Below are positions 7,601 through 15,019 of a stretch of DNA of 29,410 nucleotides, piece by piece; the stretch's first letter is position 1; each line of letters opens with the position of its first letter. The stretch is from DASTDH01 sp041167675 (GTDB lineage Bacteria; Verrucomicrobiota; Verrucomicrobiia; Chthoniobacterales; JAFAMB01), in contig JBEEIB010000005.1 of assembly GCA_041167675.1 (NCBI GenBank), forward strand, positions 1 to 29,410, in the 5' to 3' direction. The position numbers and the translations under genes are program-made. Below the pieces are notes generated by a model. It was not told the origin of the DNA. It was given only the letters and a program-made list of their open reading frames with translations, and made no database searches.

Positions 7601-7629
7601 AGGGGCGGCCTTGGGCCGCCCCTTTTTTT
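7601..7629 (+). terminator. Intrinsic terminator of the ABC operon
   Basis: AGGGGCGGCC pairs perfectly with GGCCGCCCCT around a TTG loop and is followed by a run of T residues (to 7629). This is a textbook rho-independent terminator 24 bp after the binding-protein stop. Confidence 0.95.
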
Positions 7630-7632
7630 GTA

Positions 7633-7648
7633 ATAGCCGATAGCCGAT
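7633..7648. repeat. Short ATAGCCG direct repeat
   Basis: ATAGCCGATAGCCGAT is a 7-bp doublet plus a partial third copy, just after the terminator. It is similar in style to the doublet at 1207-1222. Confidence 0.45.
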
Positions 7649-7726
7649 CACTACTTGATTAGCCCGACGCTGCGTCACGCCAACTATCAGGCTCACAGAT
7701 CCTGCCTTCGGTGGATCTGTTTCGCC

Positions 7727-8206
7727 CTACCGCCGAGGCGACAAGGTCCGCAACCAGCGGTTCAACAGTTGCCTCTCATAATAGAAGACTTGGGAACGCC
7801 TTGGATCACGAAAGTGAGAACTCATATTGGATGAGTCGACGAGACGACTCGAGCCCTTGGCCAAAGACTTGCCATTGCTATCGGCTAGCGAGAAGTCAAA
7901 GCTCATTCGAGCGGGGTGAGCTTCATGAGTGACCTTGGTTCCCCCGGCGTATCGGCCTGCCAGATCGATGTCGGTAAAGCGTAACACCAAACTACCGTTC
8001 GGATATTTTTGTTTCATCACCGGCGTCAGCTCAGCAGTTACATCCGATGCGAAAACTCCTGCCGTGTAATTCGCGTCACGGCCTCGAATTTGGAAGTCAG
8101 TAAATTGGGCGGGATTAGTAAACTGCACGGTCACCGGCACGACGGTGGTGCCGGGAGCACAGCACGCGGATAGCGTTATGAGTAGAGATACAGTTAGGCT
8201 CTTCAT
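7727..8206 (-). CDS. DUF3016-family lipoprotein
   Basis: The 159-residue protein begins with a signal sequence and a lipobox-like LSAC, so it is probably a lipoprotein. The body fits the DUF3016 pattern: VQFTNPAQFTDF near the start, then LVLRFTDIDLAGRY, PARMSFDFSLADSNGKSL, SSRLVDSSNM and a C-terminal YERQLLNRWLRTL. The function of this family is unknown. I choose the ATG at 8206 because it places the signal peptide at the N-terminus; the frame extends further upstream to 8305 without family similarity. No clear ribosome-binding site precedes 8206. It stands alone between a terminator and a receiver gene. Confidence 0.75.
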   Translation of the reverse strand: MKSLTVSLLITLSACCAPGTTVVPVTVQFTNPAQFTDFQIRGRDANYTAGVFASDVTAELTPVMKQKYPNGSLVLRFTDIDLAGRYAGGTKVTHEAHPARMSFDFSLADSNGKSLAKGSSRLVDSSNMSSHFRDPRRSQVFYYERQLLNRWLRTLSPRR

Positions 8207-8401
8207 AAGGTTAGAGGAGACGTGAGCGGCACAAGTTGCAATTATCCGAAAGTTGGGGCTGAGTGAAATTGGTTTTAAGTCGTATGTCGGGGGCGAAAGG
8301 CTCACAGTCCAGCGCCTTCCGGATATTCACCCAGCGTGACGTTTGCCGGATTGTATCGCCCTACCGGCGGGGGTGGAAATCAATCCGACGCGCAATTAGT
8401 T

Positions 8402-8815
8402 TTACGCCGGAAGAGCAGTGTGAATTGCTTCGAGGAAAGCGGCATCGTCAAACGGCTTGGTGAAAAAGGCGGTAGCGCCTTGGGCAAATGCGATGCTGTT
8501 CATCCCGGGCTCGTCTCGTCCGGTCATCATTATCACCGGCGTAGCCGGTGCCATATTATGGAGCAATCGCTGCACTTCCAAACCGTTAAACTCCGGCATC
8601 CAGATGTCGATGATCGCGAGGGGGACTGTGTGATTCTTGGCATGCTCGAGGAACAGTTGCGGGTCCTCAAATGGTATCATATCCAGCCCAGCCGAACGCA
8701 GGAGACGCCGCAGCGCCCTTAATACCGCAGCGTCATCATCCACGACGCAGATGCTCTCTGATTGGCCAGACACGCAAAAATTTTCTTCGATAGCCTTCGA
8801 AAAGGGGTCCGCCAC
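8402..8815 (-). CDS. Stand-alone response-regulator receiver protein
   Basis: The 137-residue protein is essentially a single CheY/FixJ-type receiver domain. The acidic pocket is CVVDDD (Asp26-28), the phosphoacceptor is Asp70 in AIIDIWMPEFNG, the switch Thr98 is in MMTGRD and the conserved Lys120 is in FFTKPF. It stops right after the receiver, so there is no DNA-binding output domain. It begins at a GTG at 8815 behind a GGGGAAAGAG ribosome-binding site. FixJ-type HTH remnants lie upstream in the same orientation (8943-9111), so it may be the surviving part of, or a neighbour to, a broken two-component system. It could act through protein contacts. A cognate kinase is not in the window. Confidence 0.9.
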   Translation of the reverse strand: MADPFSKAIEENFCVSGQSESICVVDDDAAVLRALRRLLRSAGLDMIPFEDPQLFLEHAKNHTVPLAIIDIWMPEFNGLEVQRLLHNMAPATPVIMMTGRDEPGMNSIAFAQGATAFFTKPFDDAAFLEAIHTALPA

Positions 8816-8896
8816 ACTCTTTCCCCATGCGAACCATTGCGCGAGAATTAGTTAGCAGCTAGACCGGGCAATATGCTAGCTGAGTGACTGGATGCG

Positions 8897-8918
8897 CGCT
8901 ATTAGACCTTGGTCCTAT
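8897..8918 (-). promoter_or_regulatory. Conserved 22-bp upstream motif, copy A
   Basis: The plus-strand sequence CGCTATTAGAC followed by CTTGGTCCTAT matches copy B at 12861-12882 at 20 of 22 positions. It contains a GAC....GTC dyad. It sits about 82 bp upstream of the receiver gene, on the side where a promoter would be. Function as a shared regulator-binding site is inferred. Confidence 0.55.
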
Positions 8919-8942
8919 GCCGTGTGATTTCTGTGCCGATCC

Positions 8943-9111
8943 CTAACTTTTCCGCCGCGCACCAGAATCGGCAACGGAAAGCACTTCTATCTTCTGCATG
9001 ACCCGGCCACGGTGTACTTTAATCGTTTTCTCACTAGCGCCTAGTTCGGCCCGCGATTTGTTTATTTAATTTACCGGCAATCACCAATTGCAGCACCTCG
9101 CGCTCCCGCGA
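8943..9111 (-). pseudogene. Broken LuxR/FixJ-type HTH fragment
   Basis: Read on the minus strand from 9111, the sequence gives SREREVLQLVIAGKLNKQIA. After skipping one base near 9049-9052 it continues as ELGASEKTIKVHRGRVMQK to a stop at 8943-8945. This is a clear FixJ/NarL-family C-terminal HTH, split by a single-base frameshift. It lacks the receiver half and its last helix. No start codon or upstream receiver is fused to it. It looks like the tail of a decayed response regulator. Confidence 0.7.
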
Positions 9112-9289
9112 TTTGTTGGGTCTGAATTTCGGTTTCCAATTGGTCTCCTTTCCGTTCCGCTCCATCGGATAAGGCTCCCAAAATCTTCAACCCGCTGAGG
9201 GCTGCTTCGACAATCAGAGACACGCAAACACAAAATAACACGGCCGCAGCGTAGCCTCGCGCAGGTATCGTAAAGAACCCATTTTTCAC
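9071..9289 (-). pseudogene. Possible membrane-sensor N-terminal remnant
   Basis: A 72-codon frame with a GTG at 9289 starts 11 bp after the L,D-transpeptidase stop. It contains one hydrophobic helix (AAVLFCVCVSLIVEAALSG) followed by a polar stretch (ERKGDQLETEIQTQQ). It ends soon after it meets the HTH remnant, which is in another frame. The start of a sensor histidine kinase, deleted into a response regulator, is one reading. The similarity is weak and it could be an unrelated small membrane protein. Confidence 0.35.
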
Positions 9290-9300
9290 TGTAGCTTGGC

Positions 9301-10284
9301 TTATTGCGCGGCGTCTGCTGTGAGAATATTGAATCCTGGTTTAGTGCGAGTTTGGCCGCTGACTGGTGCATCCGTGACGACCATGGTTGTTCCAGGAGTG
9401 ATTATCGCACGGACGTCCTGGAGAAAGGACGAATCGATTGAGATACGGTCTTCCAGATCCTTCAGGTTTGGCGCTTTTCTTCCGACGCTGGCAGTCGAGA
9501 TCCAGTCGCGTCGCCCGCTGGAATCGACAGTCGAATCAGCTGAGTAAACATAGGTACCCGATAGGCGAGCAGTCTCTAATCCCGTTACCGGCGCGCGGCC
9601 GATCTCAAAGCCGTTGCGGTAGACATAGATCTTGCGATCTGGAGCGCTTACGATAATTGAAACCGGTCCCTCTTTCGATTTCTCGGGCGCCCAAACGAAG
9701 CCGCCCGCTGGCGGCGTGCCCGTCTTTCCGGAAAAGAGCAGGCCGGGGCGGACGGTATGGTTGGGAGCTGATTTGTGATCGGCGATGATGACGGTGGTGC
9801 CGATACCCGTTACCGAATAAAGCTTCGCCGCGAAATCAACTGGCATTCGCACACAGCCGGCTGATGCTGGATAACCCGGCAAATAACCGGCGTGAAGCGC
9901 AATACCACTCCAGGTGAGCCGCTGCATGTGCGGCATCTTGGCGCCTTTGTAGATGCTCGACTCATGTCGCACCTTTTTTTGCAACACCGTGAACACGCCC
10001 GTCGGTGTATGCTTACCGGGCTTACCAGTGCTAACGGTTGATCGTCCGATACGAACGCCGTTGCGATAGACATACAAAATTTGGTCCGGCAAACTCACCA
10101 GAACGACCACCGGTCCGGTGGCCGAGAGTTCGGGATGCCAGACATAATCTCCCGGTTTGAGAGTCGGAGTGAATGGCGCAACTGGAGTGCCTTTGGTATG
10201 GACCTGAGCGTGAGATTCCGGCGTAACAAAAAGGAAACTGAGTGTGACGAGAATGGTTGTGATGATGAATGGGGGGCGGTGCAT
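9301..10284 (-). CDS. L,D-transpeptidase (YkuD) with degenerate second copy
   Basis: This is an exported 327-residue protein with an N-terminal signal peptide (cleavage near SHAQ, about residue 26). Residues about 44-183 form a YkuD catalytic domain. The strand LPDQILYVYRNGVRIG leads to the active-site region with His131 (LHAGYLPGYP) and the SAGC motif with Cys144. Such enzymes form 3-3 peptidoglycan cross-links or attach proteins to the wall in the periplasm. Residues about 192-320 repeat the same layout (GGFVWAPE, SAPDRKIYVYRNGFEIG, PGTTMVVTD, TKPGFNIL) but have lost the His/Cys loop. The second half therefore looks like a duplicated, inactive domain, perhaps for substrate binding. The ATG is at 10284. 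Gene order places it next to a lipase-like lipoprotein. Confidence 0.88.
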   Translation of the reverse strand: MHRPPFIITTILVTLSFLFVTPESHAQVHTKGTPVAPFTPTLKPGDYVWHPELSATGPVVVLVSLPDQILYVYRNGVRIGRSTVSTGKPGKHTPTGVFTVLQKKVRHESSIYKGAKMPHMQRLTWSGIALHAGYLPGYPASAGCVRMPVDFAAKLYSVTGIGTTVIIADHKSAPNHTVRPGLLFSGKTGTPPAGGFVWAPEKSKEGPVSIIVSAPDRKIYVYRNGFEIGRAPVTGLETARLSGTYVYSADSTVDSSGRRDWISTASVGRKAPNLKDLEDRISIDSSFLQDVRAIITPGTTMVVTDAPVSGQTRTKPGFNILTADAAQ

Positions 10285-10298
10285 CAGGAATATGTTCG

Positions 10299-12002
10299 CT
10301 AGTTGTCGCTCAATTTACGAGTTCCACTTCGTGCGATCCCTCCGATCACTGGAGAGACCGCCACATGGTGCGTGGCCTCGGCTTTTAATCCCGCATGCAG
10401 CCGCAGGATTCGCAATAGTTCATCGATTGCTTCAGGGCTCTGATAGCCGCCGTGGCCGTAAGGAATAATCTTTTCGGATTGGGCGGAGTCGAGGTGCGCG
10501 CTGCGATACGGAACGACGCCATCAGAACCGTTCGGAGAGTCTCCTCGGCCGCGGTCACCAATAATCGAGTTATGCGGGGCTTTGATTGGGAGCTTGTCCA
10601 GGCCGATCAGGACTGGCGAATGAGGTGAAAGCCCGCGGATGCTGGTGGGAGTCCTCACGCCGGTAAGCCGTTCCAGCGAGTCGCCGAGGGTATTGCGGAT
10701 TGTGAGTGCCACATTTTGCGGCACCCTGATCAAACCGTTGCCTAATAGGCCGACTATGCCGACCGCTAGACCGCTGCCCCGGTGTGGCACGCACATAAAT
10801 ACGATTCGCTTCACGTCCGGATCTGCGCGAAACACCAGCGTCTGTTTAAGCAGATTGTCGGCCGGAATTTTTTGGTAAAGCGCATCGGCGTTTTGATTAA
10901 AACATTCGTCCCAGAGAACTCTGCCGGTATCAACCGCCTGCATCCGACTGACTAATCCGCCCATGCTGTGGCCAACGAGTACTATGCCGTGCTTCGGATG
11001 ATATAGTCGTTCAGCAATCGCTAAATCCTTCCGCAGCGCCAAAGCGGAAAGGGGTATTGGGTTCGCGGTCGGATAGTAGAATACCCAGAATTGATACCGC
11101 CTTCTCAGCTCAGGGTCGGCTCGGACCGCATTCACGACGTTGAACCACATGTGAGGCGTCGAGAGCAAACCGTGGACGAGCACGATGGGGATGCGATTAG
11201 GATCATAGGGCTCGACCGTGTAGAGCCCGGTACGTTGAGTGATCTTGTCTGCTTGTAAGAGTCCCCGAAGCGCCATAGTAGGAGCATGAGTGCGTGGATA
11301 GTGTCCGAGCGGAGCGGAAAGATCGTAGGCAAGAGGTTGGGTCTTACCATCGATCTGCACTGTTTGTTGGATGGTTGGATCATGGAGGGAGATTAGCACT
11401 CCATGCACGTTGTTCTTGGCGTTTTGCGATCGCGAGAAGCTCAGCGTCGTCGTGATCGGGCAGGCGTATCCGACTAAAGGCGCGAATGGATCGCCGGGCC
11501 GGCCGCGTCGAACCCCGACCAGCGTGCCGCCGAATCCCGGTCCATGTACCCAAAGGCGGAGATGCCGGTGATCGGAATTCTTTGTTTGTTTAAGCTGATC
11601 GAAAAAGCTGGGAGACCAAAGACCGTTGCCTCCGCCAGCTTGAAAGCGAACGTCGTATGAAACATCGGAACTGCCGATACGCTCGTTGTGATTCCAATAT
11701 TTCCCGCCATCGGCCTCATCGAGGAGAACCGTGACCTTGGCGGAAGCATCATTATAAATTTGCTCGGCTCGTTGCTTAGCCGGCTGATCGTGAGATTGCT
11801 GTTCGGCTTCGTTCTCAGCGATTTCTGCGGCCTCAAAATAGCGCGTAATTCTAGTCTCGGTTGAAACGGTGTGAGAGCGAGCTTCCGCCAATTTAGTCTG
11901 CGCTATCCCGAGTGGACCGGGTGCAACCGACGTCTGAGTGGCGCAACCGGCGAACAGCAGAATTACTGCCAGTAAAATCGGCGTCGTTTTGGTTTTCACC
12001 AT
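10299..12002 (-). CDS. Large alpha/beta-hydrolase (lipase-like) lipoprotein
   Basis: The 567-residue protein has a signal peptide ending in the lipobox LFAGC (Cys20), so it is probably a lipid-anchored envelope enzyme. Residues about 30-110 are charged and Ala/Glu-rich, with helical character. The catalytic domain starts near 270 (IPIVLVHGLLSTPHMW) and has the nucleophile Ser346 in VGHSMGGL. Likely partners are Asp494 (GSDGVVPYRSA) and His517 (YGHGGYQSPEAIDELL). It fits the PGAP1/triacylglycerol-lipase-like esterases. Its substrate is unknown; membrane lipids or exported acyl compounds are possible. It starts at the ATG at 12002 and ends 14 bp before the L,D-transpeptidase start, so the two are probably co-transcribed. 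Confidence 0.85.
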   Translation of the reverse strand: MVKTKTTPILLAVILLFAGCATQTSVAPGPLGIAQTKLAEARSHTVSTETRITRYFEAAEIAENEAEQQSHDQPAKQRAEQIYNDASAKVTVLLDEADGGKYWNHNERIGSSDVSYDVRFQAGGGNGLWSPSFFDQLKQTKNSDHRHLRLWVHGPGFGGTLVGVRRGRPGDPFAPLVGYACPITTTLSFSRSQNAKNNVHGVLISLHDPTIQQTVQIDGKTQPLAYDLSAPLGHYPRTHAPTMALRGLLQADKITQRTGLYTVEPYDPNRIPIVLVHGLLSTPHMWFNVVNAVRADPELRRRYQFWVFYYPTANPIPLSALALRKDLAIAERLYHPKHGIVLVGHSMGGLVSRMQAVDTGRVLWDECFNQNADALYQKIPADNLLKQTLVFRADPDVKRIVFMCVPHRGSGLAVGIVGLLGNGLIRVPQNVALTIRNTLGDSLERLTGVRTPTSIRGLSPHSPVLIGLDKLPIKAPHNSIIGDRGRGDSPNGSDGVVPYRSAHLDSAQSEKIIPYGHGGYQSPEAIDELLRILRLHAGLKAEATHHVAVSPVIGGIARSGTRKLSDN

Positions 12003-12143
12003 AGTAAAGTTGGTCAGAAAATTTTGTCTTTTACGAGGGCTCTTCTAACCGCCAAGATCCGCCTTCGCCGGGGCCGGGCTGAACGATCTTTGATCGACCA
12101 AGCGATGGCGGACAGACAGCGAATTGACAGGAATTTTCAGTCG

Positions 12144-12165
12144 TTATTCGCGTCCATTCGCGGTT
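12144..12165. repeat. ATTCGCG direct-repeat intergenic element
   Basis: TTATTCGCG-TCC-ATTCGCGGTT contains two ATTCGCG copies 10 bp apart, in the 193-bp gap between the lipase-like gene and the SYLF gene. I recognise the reverse complement (CCGCGAATGGACGCGAATAA) as a frequent dispersed sequence in environmental bacterial genomes, from memory. The rest of the gap (12003-12143) shows no gene. Confidence 0.5.
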
Positions 12166-12195
12166 GTTCTTCGTCGTCGCCTTTGCTGTTATCGT

Positions 12196-12752
12196 CTACG
12201 CGCTTGGTGTGTACTGGGTGATCTTCGTTCCCTGCAGCCCCAATCCACCCATCAGACCTTTCTGACTGAAGAAGAAGACGTAAATGCCTTTCTTAAGCGT
12301 GGTGGTGCTAAGCGATTTCGCGATGCCGGTATCGACCACAACCAAGCTCGGTGCCGAGCCGACCTCAAAGCCGCCACTCTTGCGTAGATAGTTTAGCGAG
12401 TCGTCAGTCATAAAGAACATGGCATAGCCGAATTTCTGAATACCCGCTTGGAAGCCGTAGGAGGCGGCGACCGTGTTGTAGTAGGCGACAATCTTGCCAT
12501 TACCAGAAGGGCACCATCACCATGCTGCCCGCCCACCATAAAGCCTCCTTTTATAATACGGGGAAAAACGAGAATGGCCTTTGCCTTTTTGCCCACGAGC
12601 TGCGCCGTCGGATTGCTGGTGTAAAGAGCGTTGAGAGCGGCTTTCGCGTCCCGATCGATTTCGGCGGCGCTAGCCGCCCGGCTGGAGCTGGGCAGCGAGC
12701 TCAATGCCCCGAGCGCAAGGATAACACTGGTCAATAGGCTGGCATGTTTCAT
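12196..12752 (-). pseudogene. SYLF/Ysc84-domain protein, interrupted by a single frameshift
   Basis: The first part (12752 down to about 12505) encodes a signal peptide and AKAILVFPRIIKGGFMVGGQ...DGALLV. The second part, in a different frame, continues with NGKIVAYYNTVAASYGFQAG, then IQKFGYAMFFMTDDSLNYL, and ends in QKGLMGGLGLQGTKIT. Joined, they give a complete exported SYLF (DUF500/Ysc84) protein of about 185 residues, a family reported to bind lipids. One base appears to be missing near 12499-12505, right after GALLV. Apart from that the protein is intact, so either a recent inactivation or a sequencing/assembly error would explain it. A 22-bp motif shared with the receiver gene lies about 109 bp upstream. 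Confidence 0.85.
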
Positions 12753-13055
12753 CGAAGTTACTGAATTTTGTTTGAGCCGCTAAGTGACCACGAGGAGCTG
12801 CGGTGGGCTTCCTCGCTATGGACTGATGCAGCAAGCATCCTGCGAAAATTCAGGCCCTGCCGCTATTGGACTTTGGTCCTATAGCAACTGGGGATTGATG
12901 GCATCGACCGGATGTCTGGGCTGCGACCAACCACGTAGCGCGTCCTGCTTCGCCTTTTATTGATTTGCTGTTCCGGACCATATCTCTACGCTGCAGAGGA
13001 ACGGCCAGCCACGTCCGAAGAGCACGCTTCTATCGAGCGGTTTCGGCGGTTACCG
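12753..13055. other. Intergenic region without a recognisable gene
   Basis: About 300 bp separate the SYLF gene from the LolA-like gene, both on the minus strand. Apart from the 22-bp motif at 12861-12882, I see no convincing gene, RNA or terminator. It should contain the SYLF promoter and the end of the polyketide operon transcript. Confidence 0.6.
12861..12882 (-). promoter_or_regulatory. Conserved 22-bp upstream motif, copy B
   Basis: CGCTATTGGAC followed by TTTGGTCCTAT on the plus strand differs from copy A (8897-8918) at two positions only. It lies about 109 bp upstream of the SYLF gene, in the same relative orientation as copy A to the receiver gene. Confidence 0.55.
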
Positions 13056-13883
13056 CTATTCTGGCGCCGAGCTCGGAGTCAAGGCTTCTTTAAGACCTTC
13101 GGGAGTGAATTCGCGGTCGGCATAGGTCACATCGTGCTTGATACGGGAGCCTTCCAGAATGGTCACAGAATCTTCTCGCGAACCGCGCACCGTCAGAGTG
13201 GCAGGGATTGGGCGACCTTTGTCGTCTGTGGCCACACGGGTGGTCTCAATGCGACGCGCCAGCCCGCCAGAGGGTAGGTATTTTTCCACGCGGAGCGGCA
13301 CGAGTCGGCCGGGATCAATCCAACTGCGCACGCTGGCGTAGGTGGAAGATTCACCCTTGCCAGGTCTCGACTCGAGGATGATGCAGTTGACACGATTAAT
13401 CACCTCATTGCCGACGATGACTTGATTTTCCCAGGCGAAGAAGTTCTCGATGATATCCTGGTAAGATAGATCACTGCCGAACAAAGCCTCGTTCATTTGC
13501 GAAGCGTCCAGAGAGCGTAGCTTGTCAGGCGGCAGGAAAAGCGAACCGGTCGGAGGGTGACCATCGGCTTCGTGCAAGAGGACTGCTTCTCCCTTGCGCT
13601 CTTTGGGCCAAAGCACTTGGTAAACGAGATCGTTGGCCGCCTTCGTACGGCGCTGCTTAATCTGAATTTGCAACGCTATTTTCGCCGTGTCATTTGGCTG
13701 TTTCACCTGAAGACGCAGACGCACGTAAGATGTGCCATCCCGCCGTGAGGAAAGGCTGGCGGCGAGATCTCGGGCGGACATTGCTGGTGACTCAGCGGCG
13801 GCGCTGCCGGCAAAGAAAACCGACAACATGAAGCCAAGCATGGCACCCGTAACGCGCAAAATGATCGAGTGGAGGAGATTCAT
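13056..13883 (-). CDS. LolA-like outer-membrane lipoprotein-sorting protein
   Basis: The 275-residue protein has a signal peptide (hydrophobic stretch about 8-25, cleavage near SAAAES) and the fold pattern of the outer membrane lipoprotein-sorting family related to LolA/LolB. It has alternating beta-strand sequence such as YVRLRLQVKQ, ALQIQIKQRR, GSLFLPPDKLRSL, VEKYLPSGGLARRIE and ATLTVRGSREDSVTILEG. These proteins form an open beta-barrel groove that shields acyl chains while crossing the periplasm. It is the last gene of the six-gene operon, 19 bp after the FtsX-type permease. An adjacent permease plus ATPase plus LolA-like protein mirrors LolCDE-LolA, but here it is tied to a PKS. The cargo is inferred to be the cluster's lipid product or a lipoprotein carrying it. 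Confidence 0.82.
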   Translation of the reverse strand: MNLLHSIILRVTGAMLGFMLSVFFAGSAAAESPAMSARDLAASLSSRRDGTSYVRLRLQVKQPNDTAKIALQIQIKQRRTKAANDLVYQVLWPKERKGEAVLLHEADGHPPTGSLFLPPDKLRSLDASQMNEALFGSDLSYQDIIENFFAWENQVIVGNEVINRVNCIILESRPGKGESSTYASVRSWIDPGRLVPLRVEKYLPSGGLARRIETTRVATDDKGRPIPATLTVRGSREDSVTILEGSRIKHDVTYADREFTPEGLKEALTPSSAPE

Positions 13884-13902
13884 GGGATGGTCGGGTTGAA
13901 AG

Positions 13903-15018
13903 TCAGCCTCGCAAGGCCCGGCTCGGCGTCAGCCGCGAACTTCGCCATGCAGGGTAGAGACCGCTGATCACGCCTACTGCAATGGCGATCGCCACAGACA
14001 CGGCGAGGAGGCTGGTGCTGAGGTCCGGCTCCAGGAGTCCGCGAATCGCCGGCGTCGCGCCCAGAACCTTTACACCAATGGCTCCGATCAGCACACCGAC
14101 CACGCCGCCAAGCGAGCCGAGCAGGGCCGACTCCCACAAAATCATGCGAACGATTCGCCAACGTTTCCATCCAAGTGCAAGCAAAACGCAAATCTCCTGC
14201 GTACGTTCAAACACGTTCATCAACATCGTGTTCATTACGCCGAGTACGCCGACGAGCACGGCCAACAAAGAAGTGCTCCAGCTCATCGCCCGCACCATGC
14301 GAGACGCCTCGCTGTTGCTGATGTTCTCACTCGCCACGACGGCGCGACCCTCGGGGACGAGCCGGTTGATCTGATCACAGAGTAGTTCCACATCTTTGGC
14401 ACTGGTAGAGGGCGTGACGCGGATGTCGATAATGTTGATCTTTCCCTGGTTCCCAGTGATTTCCTGGAATAGCGGCAGAGAGAGAATGACCGAGCCGTTC
14501 TCCACCCATGCGTTGCCATCCACGATCCCGACGACGGATAATTCACGCGTCTCAATCTGGATTGGATCGCCCACTTTTTTCTTGAGCACCTCCGCCGCGG
14601 TACGGCCCAGGACGACGGCTGGCTCTGTTGGGTCCTGCGGCATCCGTCCTGAGATTAACTTGAGGTTCTTCCAAGCAAATCCGCCCCATTCGCGGGCCGA
14701 CACCATCATCATCTCGGCGTTCTCAATGCTCGTCACATCTACCAATAGCGTGCAGGTGGCGGCTACGTGGGGAAGGTGAGCGATACGGTCGCGCACCGAG
14801 GCGCTAAACGGCTTCGGGATCAGCGAGCTCGCCATATTGCTAACCACCACGTCGGTTCCGCGCGCTTTCATTCCTGCCGCCCAGCTCTGATTAAATCCGC
14901 GCGAGATACCGACCAGCGCTACAACGGCCGCAATGCCGATAGCAATGCCTAGGAGTGTTAGTCCGGTTCGTACCGGACGACGCGTCAGCCCGCGCACGAT
15001 TACCGTGAAAAAGGTCAT
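13903..15018 (-). CDS. FtsX/MacB-type ABC permease (LolC/E-like)
   Basis: This is an inner-membrane permease of 371 residues with the four-helix MacB/FtsX topology. Helix 1 is near the N-terminus (TGLTLLGIAIGIAAVVALVGISRG). A large periplasmic domain follows (about 50-235, with SSLIPKPFSASVRDRIAHLP and VVLGRTAAEVLKKKVGDPI). Three C-terminal helices follow, with the coupling segment ALGWKRWRIVRMILWESALLGSLGG between them. I use the ATG at 15018, which comes right after the ATPase stop; a TTG at 15033 would overlap it. Relatives work mechanically, moving lipoproteins or substrates from the inner membrane or periplasm outward rather than by a classical channel. It pairs with the ATPase at 15020-15781. 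Confidence 0.9.
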   Translation of the reverse strand: MTFFTVIVRGLTRRPVRTGLTLLGIAIGIAAVVALVGISRGFNQSWAAGMKARGTDVVVSNMASSLIPKPFSASVRDRIAHLPHVAATCTLLVDVTSIENAEMMMVSAREWGGFAWKNLKLISGRMPQDPTEPAVVLGRTAAEVLKKKVGDPIQIETRELSVVGIVDGNAWVENGSVILSLPLFQEITGNQGKINIIDIRVTPSTSAKDVELLCDQINRLVPEGRAVVASENISNSEASRMVRAMSWSTSLLAVLVGVLGVMNTMLMNVFERTQEICVLLALGWKRWRIVRMILWESALLGSLGGVVGVLIGAIGVKVLGATPAIRGLLEPDLSTSLLAVSVAIAIAVGVISGLYPAWRSSRLTPSRALRG

Positions 15019-15019
15019 A

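Noticed and set aside
7697..7740. Second terminator-like hairpin near GATCC...GGATC
   Set aside because: The short GATCC/GGATC match around TGCCTTCGGT lacks a T-tract and lies beyond the strong terminator at 7601-7629.
12883..13055. Small gene or RNA in the gap before the LolA-like gene
   Set aside because: The plus-strand frame here runs into the LolA-like gene antisense and has no motif. No tRNA- or ncRNA-like fold was visible by eye.
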